Below are positions 57,957 to 64,000 of a DNA stretch of 64,000 nucleotides, one piece after another. A model generated the notes under the pieces. The model was not told the origin of the DNA. It was given only the letters and a program-made list of their open reading frames with translations, and did not search any database. The stretch is from Merluccius polli (lineage: Eukaryota > Chordata > Actinopteri > Gadiformes > Merlucciidae), in contig JAOPHQ010005757.1 in the NCBI GenBank assembly GCA_030340625.1, positions 35,381 through 99,380 of the forward strand, given 5' to 3'. Numbering within the stretch: the first letter of the stretch is position 1; the number at the start of each line of letters is the position of its first letter. A program made the translations under genes and the position numbers.

Positions 57957-58738
57957 AGCACGCAAACCTCCATGCATATATGATGATGCTTTGTTTGTGA
58001 ATATGAACAATATTACTCACCATGGGCTCAGCAAACATATGCCTGATCATACCACCACCACCTGCTTCTCACAAGACAGAAAACAGAAATGAGGTTTAAA
58101 CAAAAAGGAGGTTTAAACAGAAAGGAGGAACATTGTCTATCTGCCACGTGGCACAAGACTACAGACTAGAAGCCTGGATTTTCTTTCTCTGTCCCTAAAC
58201 TTTAAGTGTTATCGTTTCTTATTATACAACTCTAGTTTCTAGAGTATAGTACAACCCAGTACTGAGTACAACCCAGTCAAGTAAAGTTGAGTACATTACA
58301 GTATAGTAAAATATGGATAGCTGACTAAATAACACAGAAACATACAACGAAGGGATCAAAGGATAACAAAATGTTTTAGTTAGTTATTTTACATTTGTGA
58401 GAGCGAGAGAGAGAGAACTGAAATGGCCGCTTACCTCTTTAGAGTGCATGCTCCCAGGAACTATGAATACCGAGCGTCACAGTGAAACAACGCAGTTGTC
58501 ACAGCCATTGACATTTATCTCAGGAAAGCCTAAATGCGTTTCTACTGCAGAAACACAGCATCACTTCCTGTGCGTTGGGCGTTCACATATTTATACACCA
58601 CAGATGTTTTGCATTGACGACACAACTCTGAACCCTTTTTTCTTTTTTTATCTTGGTGTTTTAATTATGGCTGTAAGTGTTCGTATTTGGGGATGATGAA
58701 ACCTTTCAGATGACCTGAGTTTGTACGTACCATAAAAC

Positions 58739-58934
58739 CAGTGGCGTAATATCATGATGATAGGCCCCGGTGCAAATATGTTTTTTGTGCCCCCGCGATT
58801 GTTGACGGGGGGGGGGGGGGGGGGGGGGGAGGGGCGGATTGTTGTTGTTTTTTTCTTCCTTCATGGCCCCCCCCCCCCCGGCGTCTGGGCCCCGGTGCAA
58901 TGCACCGGTTGCACCGTCGATAGTTACGCCACTG
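58739..58934. mobile_element. 196-bp hAT MITE with perfect 8-bp target duplication
   Basis: The termini are CAGTGGCGTAATATCATGAT and, inverted, CAGTGGCGTAACTATCGACG. The duplication CATAAAAC lies at 58731-58738 and 58935-58942. The interior holds GGCCCCGGTGCAA on both sides as inverted subterminal repeats, and poly-G and poly-C runs. Non-coding. Confidence 0.9.
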
Positions 58935-58942
58935 CATAAAAC

Positions 58943-59303
58943 CCAAATACCATAATGATGAAGTGAACTGCGTATTTCTTCTTTTTTGTTTTTTCTGATC
59001 AGCAAAGATGGAGATACAGATTGTCTCACATTACACCTAGCATAAGAAGCTAATTCTGTCTCAATGTGTCAGTAAATCACATTCAATCCAGTTTGTCAAC
59101 ACAACCGGTTGTATTGCTCCTAATTTTATCCATGACTTTGACCTTTCCACATTTTGTCTCCGCCGTGCGAAGAGCAGCGTGGCCTTTACTCTTTTCATTA
59201 GATTCAATCCCTGTTTGAACGCATTTCTACTTTACTTTTTCGATATATGACACATTTTATTCAAGAGTAACCTTTAAATTAATTTGAGTGAAACCTTCAC
59301 AGT

Positions 59304-59353
<50 letters not shown>

Positions 59354-59825
59354 ATACACACACATTCATCTATCTATCTATCGATCTTGACGATATCTAA
59401 AAAATGTAGATCGATAGACATTAATATTGTCAAATATATTGTCCATGATTGTGATATTGGTCAACGATTGCGTTGTTGTGTTATTATTGTGTGTATTCTA
59501 CACAGTGAAGTGATTTTGTGGTATTAAAAGTGTGTGTGTGTATGTGAGCATAACATGCAAAGCAGTTACTCTACCTCGGCGGTTTCCTACGAAGGAAATG
59601 TGCGTTTTAATATGACAACCAGATACAATATAAGGTCGGGTGGCTCACATCAATGTTTGCAGTTTTTGCATTTGCAAATAACTTAAACACACACACACCA
59701 CACAGATTCCCACATACTGCACAGATTCTCACACACACACACACACACACACCAACACACACACATGCTTCTACTCTTGAAGGCAGGCAGCTGTAGGACA
59801 GAAGCTTCCTGTCTGCTGCAGTTGC
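58943..59825. other. Intergenic, simple repeats, no gene seen
   Basis: This includes a CA tract at 59305-59350 and CA tracts at 59690-59765. No open frame with coding character was found. Confidence 0.45.
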
Positions 59826-60087
59826 ACACAAGGTCAGCTGCTCTCCTGTGGTTTCCTCTGCAATGCTATAACCTGACTTCCTGTGACAGATTAGCATCTT
59901 AGCCTCTCACATTCTCACTGATGCTTATCTCTGAGCTGCAATCAACGCCAGCTCCTGCCCCAACCCCACCCCTGACACCTCCACAGCCTCACCTTATCCA
60001 CAGCAACCGTCGGCCTGTCAATCTGGCTGATCACCCCCCCCCCCCCCCCCCTTCCTGGAGCTGTCACCAAGAAATCCGAGAACCAAA

Positions 60088-60124
<37 letters not shown>

Positions 60125-60196
60125 CGTGAGTGTGTTTGTGTGCGTGAGTGTGCGTGTGTGTTTATGTTTGTGTACGTGAGTGAGTGTGAACGAGGC

Positions 60197-60231
<35 letters not shown>

Positions 60232-60350
60232 ATTAGTGAGTGTGAACGAGGCGGTGTGTGTGTGTTTGTGTGTGTGCGTGAGTGAGTGTGAACGAGGCGG
60301 TGTGTGTGTGTGTGTGTGAGAGGGTTGATGGAAAGAGATGCAGAGTTTGT
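59826..60350. repeat. Duplicated segment, copy 2 (unfilled hAT site) with (GT)n array
   Basis: Bases 59826-60035 equal 30836-31045. CTTCCTGGAGCT at 60051-60062 is the target of the hAT found in copy 1 and is uninterrupted here. Eight bases (GTCACCAA) absent from copy 1 follow, and then GAAATCCGAGAACCAAAACC and a GT array with GAGTGTGAACGAGGCGGTGT repeated three times. Confidence 0.9.
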
Positions 60351-61565
60351 AATGTGTTTATAAACTAATTAGTGACTGTTACAGTCAATCTCATGTTGAA
60401 GAATGAACGCTGACATAAATCAATTTACAGTGTCGATACATAGCTGTGACTTGCATCAACAGCAGATTCAACAGGCAGAAGACAAATTGGCTTACTGGGG
60501 TTGACAACCCACCGTCTGTTATTAACAATTATGAAAAGCAACAGCATCCACCAGGAGAGACGGGATGTATTTCCAACAGGATACTAGCTAAGGGCAACAC
60601 TTTTAATTGGATTGCTTGGCACCTTTCGGTTGGAGAGGAAGTTGATTAGACTTCAAAATAACACAAACACAATTTTGTTTGACCATTTGTGACATATTGC
60701 TATATTGTATATGAGCCAGGTGGAAACGTCCGTCTTCACCTCATGCTCTTTAATGTCGGATGATCAGACACAAATTCATTGAAGAAGACGACTACCAAAC
60801 GGTCCTAGTAGCACCGAAGTGACACACAGCAGATGACGACGTCGTTTCACGGCTGCCCTGCGCTGATCACAGCTAAACGTTTAAATATGAATTGCGCACA
60901 CTCCCGTCTTTGCTGAAGGTTATCTGGTCTCCATTTCTCATTACATGTTTGCTTGCACGCAACCCCAGCCGCCTTTTCCCTCGCAGATGAATCATTGTGT
61001 TGTGTCACCAGATAGACACAGAAGCGAGGAAGAGAGATAGGGGTGATGAGCCGGAGAGATCGGGTGCAAGAGGCGCAGGGGGGGGGAAGGGGGAGGCTGG
61101 CCGATGGGTTAACTCTGATAAGAGTTGCGGTCGACCGATGTGTGAATAATTAAAACGGGCAGCGGCGAGATAGAGGTCTGTAGACGCCGGAGTGCGATAC
61201 CGCCGCTGCAGGAGTCGGTGGGAGGTGCCGCCATCAGGAGCGACATTAGTCACTCTCTCCTCTTTGCCCCGGGCGTCCGGGGGAGCGGTGCGGTCAAGGT
61301 CGGGATGTAATGGATGGACCCTGGCTGTGTGTGTGTGTGTGTGTGTATCGCTGTCAGCCGAGGACGACCGCAGCAGAATGGGGAATGTTCTGGTCAGCCG
61401 GCCCGGCAGGAAGATACGCTCTGCTGGCTGGATTTCACTGCAACGCTTCAAGGCCTACTTGTATATGTAGGCTTATTTATTGTGTTTCGTGAGGTACGCC
61501 AGACTTAATAGGCCTAATGACCTCCTCCTCCAGTTATGTATGCATTTGTATGATTGTACAAACAA

Positions 61566-61602
<37 letters not shown>

Positions 61603-62816
61603 GAATACGTATAGAGCTGACGAAGGATAGCAGCATAATGATCAACGGCAGCATGGTCCATGTGGGCCTCTGGGTCAAGTTGTGCGCTACATGACAACAG
61701 TACAATAGCGCTGGCCTGGAGCAAAGCTGAAGGATAACTGCCAACCCACAGATTTGCATTCTGCTGCTTTTTTGTTAACCGCAAGGAAGTGTGTAACTGA
61801 AAAACACATCTAAAACACGAAGCTAACATAACACAACAGTCAACGCGATCTCGATGTTTTTGCAATTGTTCACCAGGCAGCAATTAGCGCACACTTTGCG
61901 CGGAGAACGCAAAGGACATTCGACAGCTGAGCCGAGGCGAGAGAGTACAGAGAGAGGAGTAGTACTCATATTAGCACTCATCTGCTAAGTCACAAACCTT
62001 TAGTGCGGCGTGTTACTAATTACTCTCATTTGACATCGGCATCCATAAGCGGCGAGGTTGGCGGGGCGGTCGGCGTTCACTGCACGGCGGCGGCGGCGGC
62101 GCGCAGGGTTTCCTCGATGGCATGGCGCCCCGTATTTGGGTCAAGTCGCAGCGGGAGAAATCCGATGATTTGTCCTTATTTATCCCAGTCACCGCTCCTG
62201 CTGGGAAGCGGCGTCCCTGGAAGATGTGGCGCCGGAGAGAACGGCTCTGGCTAATGAGCCAGAGAGCCGGCATGACGCTGATCGCTGTGGTAACAGAGTT
62301 TGCCGCGTGTGTGTGTCCTCTCTCTCTCTCTCTTAGCAAACTTTTGAATTGTAAGCCGATTGCCTTATAATAGTGATTGAATGAATCGCTAAACACAAAC
62401 TCAAATCACAAACATCGCCCGAACCCATCTGCTCTCTTTCTCTTTTTTATTTGTTGAGCAAGATGTCGAACGCATTTCAGCTGAAGCAACGGGCCGCCAC
62501 ACGCCTCGTTATGAGACAGTCGCTGTTTGTGTTTCTCCTCAGACGCTTATTTTAATATCTTTTTTTCCTGAGATGTGGTTACTCTCGGTTACGCTTCAAG
62601 GTTGGCTGTGCATTTCACACGTGTTAATTTCACTTTTATTTCTCACTTTCTTGTCTTCCTCCTGTTCATGTGTCCCCGCTCCATTTGGCCTTTATGGTCA
62701 ACATTATCTCTCTTAGATTAAGTCAATCAAGCTGCATGATATATATGTTTATGATTCAATTATAATCTTCATAACCTGTATACTTGTGTTGATTTGTGAT
62801 GATATGTCCTTTATTA
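60351..62816. other. Intergenic, possible regulatory DNA, no gene seen
   Basis: No coding gene. Parts of 60850-61500 and 61950-62400 are unique, GC-rich or balanced, and lack repeat character. They could be conserved noncoding elements or the CpG-rich 5' region of a gene beyond the window. (TA)n/(GT)n lies at 61569-61600. Confidence 0.3.
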
Positions 62817-63110
62817 GTGTGAATGCTGGAGCATTCACACTCTAGATATCTGAATCTTTATTATTTTTATTTTTATTCTTCTTCCGCCCGTTTTTTGGCA
62901 CTCTTCTCCTTCTTCATATTTTCAGCTACAGAAACCATTCAAATATCAAAATGTTCATATTTATTACGACATGATGGCTATCTATTCACATTTTTCATAT
63001 TAATTCAACTTTTCAAATTATTCTACTTTTTCCACCTTTATTTTTCCAATACAAATCAATGGGCGGACGGCGAAGCCGTCCGCCCAGCCTCTTAATTCTT
63101 CACATTCTTT
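62815..63110 (+). repeat. Dispersed fish repeat with two perfect hairpins
   Basis: The hairpin GTGTGAATGC-TGGA-GCATTCACAC at 62817-62840 is followed by TCTAGATATCTGAATCTTTA and CTTCTTCCGCCCGTTTTTTG. A second hairpin, GGGCGGACGGC-GAA-GCCGTCCGCCC, lies at 63061-63085. These words recur in many fish genomes as part of a non-coding repeat. Confidence 0.6.
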
Positions 63111-63506
63111 ACGTCGTAACTAATTCAAATTTCAACCTTTTCCCATCGTTCAAACAATTAAACAAATCTAGAGATTTGTATCTATCTAGCCGTGTTCACG
63201 AAATTTCGATAGCTGTTATACTTTTTTCTGTATCGCAGTTTTAGTTTCAAATCGTCATATTCTACCGTTCGTCCCATTGTAACCGGCGGACCTTCCACTG
63301 TTTACTTCCGCTGCTTTACGTCGTAACTATTTCAAATTTCAACCGTTTCCCATCGTTCAAACAATTAAACAAATCTAGAGATTTGTATCTATCTAGCCGT
63401 GTTCACGAAATTTCGATAGCTGTTATACTTTTTTCTGTATCGCAGTTTTAGTTTCAAATCGTCATATTCTACCGTTCGTCCCATTGTAACCGGCGGACCT
63501 TCCACT
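63107..63506. repeat. Tandem duplication, unit about 207 bp
   Basis: Two nearly identical units start at 63107 and 63314 (CTTTACGTCGTAACTA.TTCA, then TTAAACAAATCTAGAGATTT, CGTTCGTCCCATTGTAACCG). A third, more diverged copy begins near 63512 (TAACTAATTCATTCACATTT). Confidence 0.85.
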
Positions 63507-63919
63507 GTTTAACACGTAACTAATTCATTCACATTTCAACCGCTAACCTTCATTCAAAAAATGTCACTAATCTACAGATTTGTATATTCAATAATAACGA
63601 TATCCAAACTAAATTTCGATAGCATTTATATTTATTCAGAATCACAGTTTACACATCGATTAGGATACACATTGATCTCTGGCCTAACTAAATCAATTCT
63701 CAATCGTTTACCTTCGTTCAAAAAATGTACAGACTTGTATATCCCATAATATCCAATCAAAAGGGGTCCACCGATCAAAAGAATCAATGGGTTTCATTAA
63801 ATTAATCCGAGTTGTGAATAATATCATGTGAAGTCCGTTGCTCACTGTCTGTATGCTGGCTGTCGTAAATCTTCCGCTGCCGTAAACGACGTTCACGTTC
63901 GAGCGTCATGGCGTCACCG

Positions 63920-64000
63920 TGGACCTACAGGGGGGGGGGGGGGGGTGCGCGCAATAGTAAACACAAACACACCGCGGACCTGCGGGGGGGGGGGGGGGGG
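63920..64000. repeat. Poly-G tracts in a short tandem unit at window end
   Basis: Two similar units (ACCGTGGACCTACAGGG.. and ACCGCGGACCTGCGGGG..) each run into a G tract of 16 or more. The window ends inside the second tract. Confidence 0.85.

Noticed and set aside
63107..63700. CRISPR-like regular array
   Set aside because: The units are long (about 207 bp), only two or three in number, without short repeats and unique spacers, and the DNA is vertebrate.

Overview
This window is vertebrate nuclear DNA, almost certainly from a teleost fish. Genes are split by GT-AG introns and are sparse. The sequence between them carries very dense microsatellites ((CA)n, (TA)n, (CT)n, long poly-G/poly-C) and fish-type transposon families: a Tc1-like element, hAT elements with 8-bp target duplications, LINE-2-like tails, tRNA-derived SINEs, a BEL/Pao remnant and retroviral-type pol remnants. 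The microsatellite density recalls gadiform (cod-like) genomes, but that is only an inference.

Layout. At 591-1688 (+) is a two-exon msx homeobox gene, most like msx2. About 12 kb of noncoding sequence, likely to hold enhancers, separates it from an intronless D1-class dopamine receptor at 14051-15205 (-) with a very short C-terminal tail. From 15.2 to 21.9 kb the sequence is repeat-rich: a 784-bp inverted-repeat element, a ~188-bp tandem array and a decayed integrase fragment. At 22294-23197 (-) I can assemble by eye an unexpected four-exon gene that is not visible as a single open frame. It encodes a 139-residue secreted protein, all its introns are phase 0, and its 3' UTR is packed with AUUUA motifs. 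It looks like a short-chain four-helix cytokine of the IL-3/IL-5/GM-CSF/IL-4/13 type.

From 24.4 to 33.7 kb there are transposon remains (BEL/Pao, hAT, LINE-2). They end in a three-element nest: a hAT element at 31083-33458 holds a MITE and an intact 346-aa Tc1/mariner transposase gene of DD36E spacing. A near-identical copy of the unfilled site lies 29 kb away at 59826-60062.

From 35970 to 42433 (-) lies a complete 12-exon glutathione reductase gene (gsr, 472 aa). One intron carries a hAT element, with a perfect 8-bp target duplication, that has captured a piece of 28S rRNA. Divergently placed is a single-coding-exon zinc-finger gene at 44122-46560 (+) that resembles ZNF518B. On the opposite strand, 50653 to about 58 kb holds an SH2-domain adaptor of the SLP-76/BLNK/CLNK family, probably clnk; its introns carry two fold-back elements and telomere-like repeats. 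The last 6 kb contain repeats, a small hAT MITE and no gene that I can support.

The genes do not form a functional operon-like unit. In human, homologues of the neighbours map to 5q35 (MSX2, DRD1), 4p16 (ZNF518B, CLNK) and 8p12 (GSR), so the window reads as an old linkage block. An intriguing theme is immune function: a putative cytokine and a lymphoid/myeloid signalling adaptor lie in the same block.
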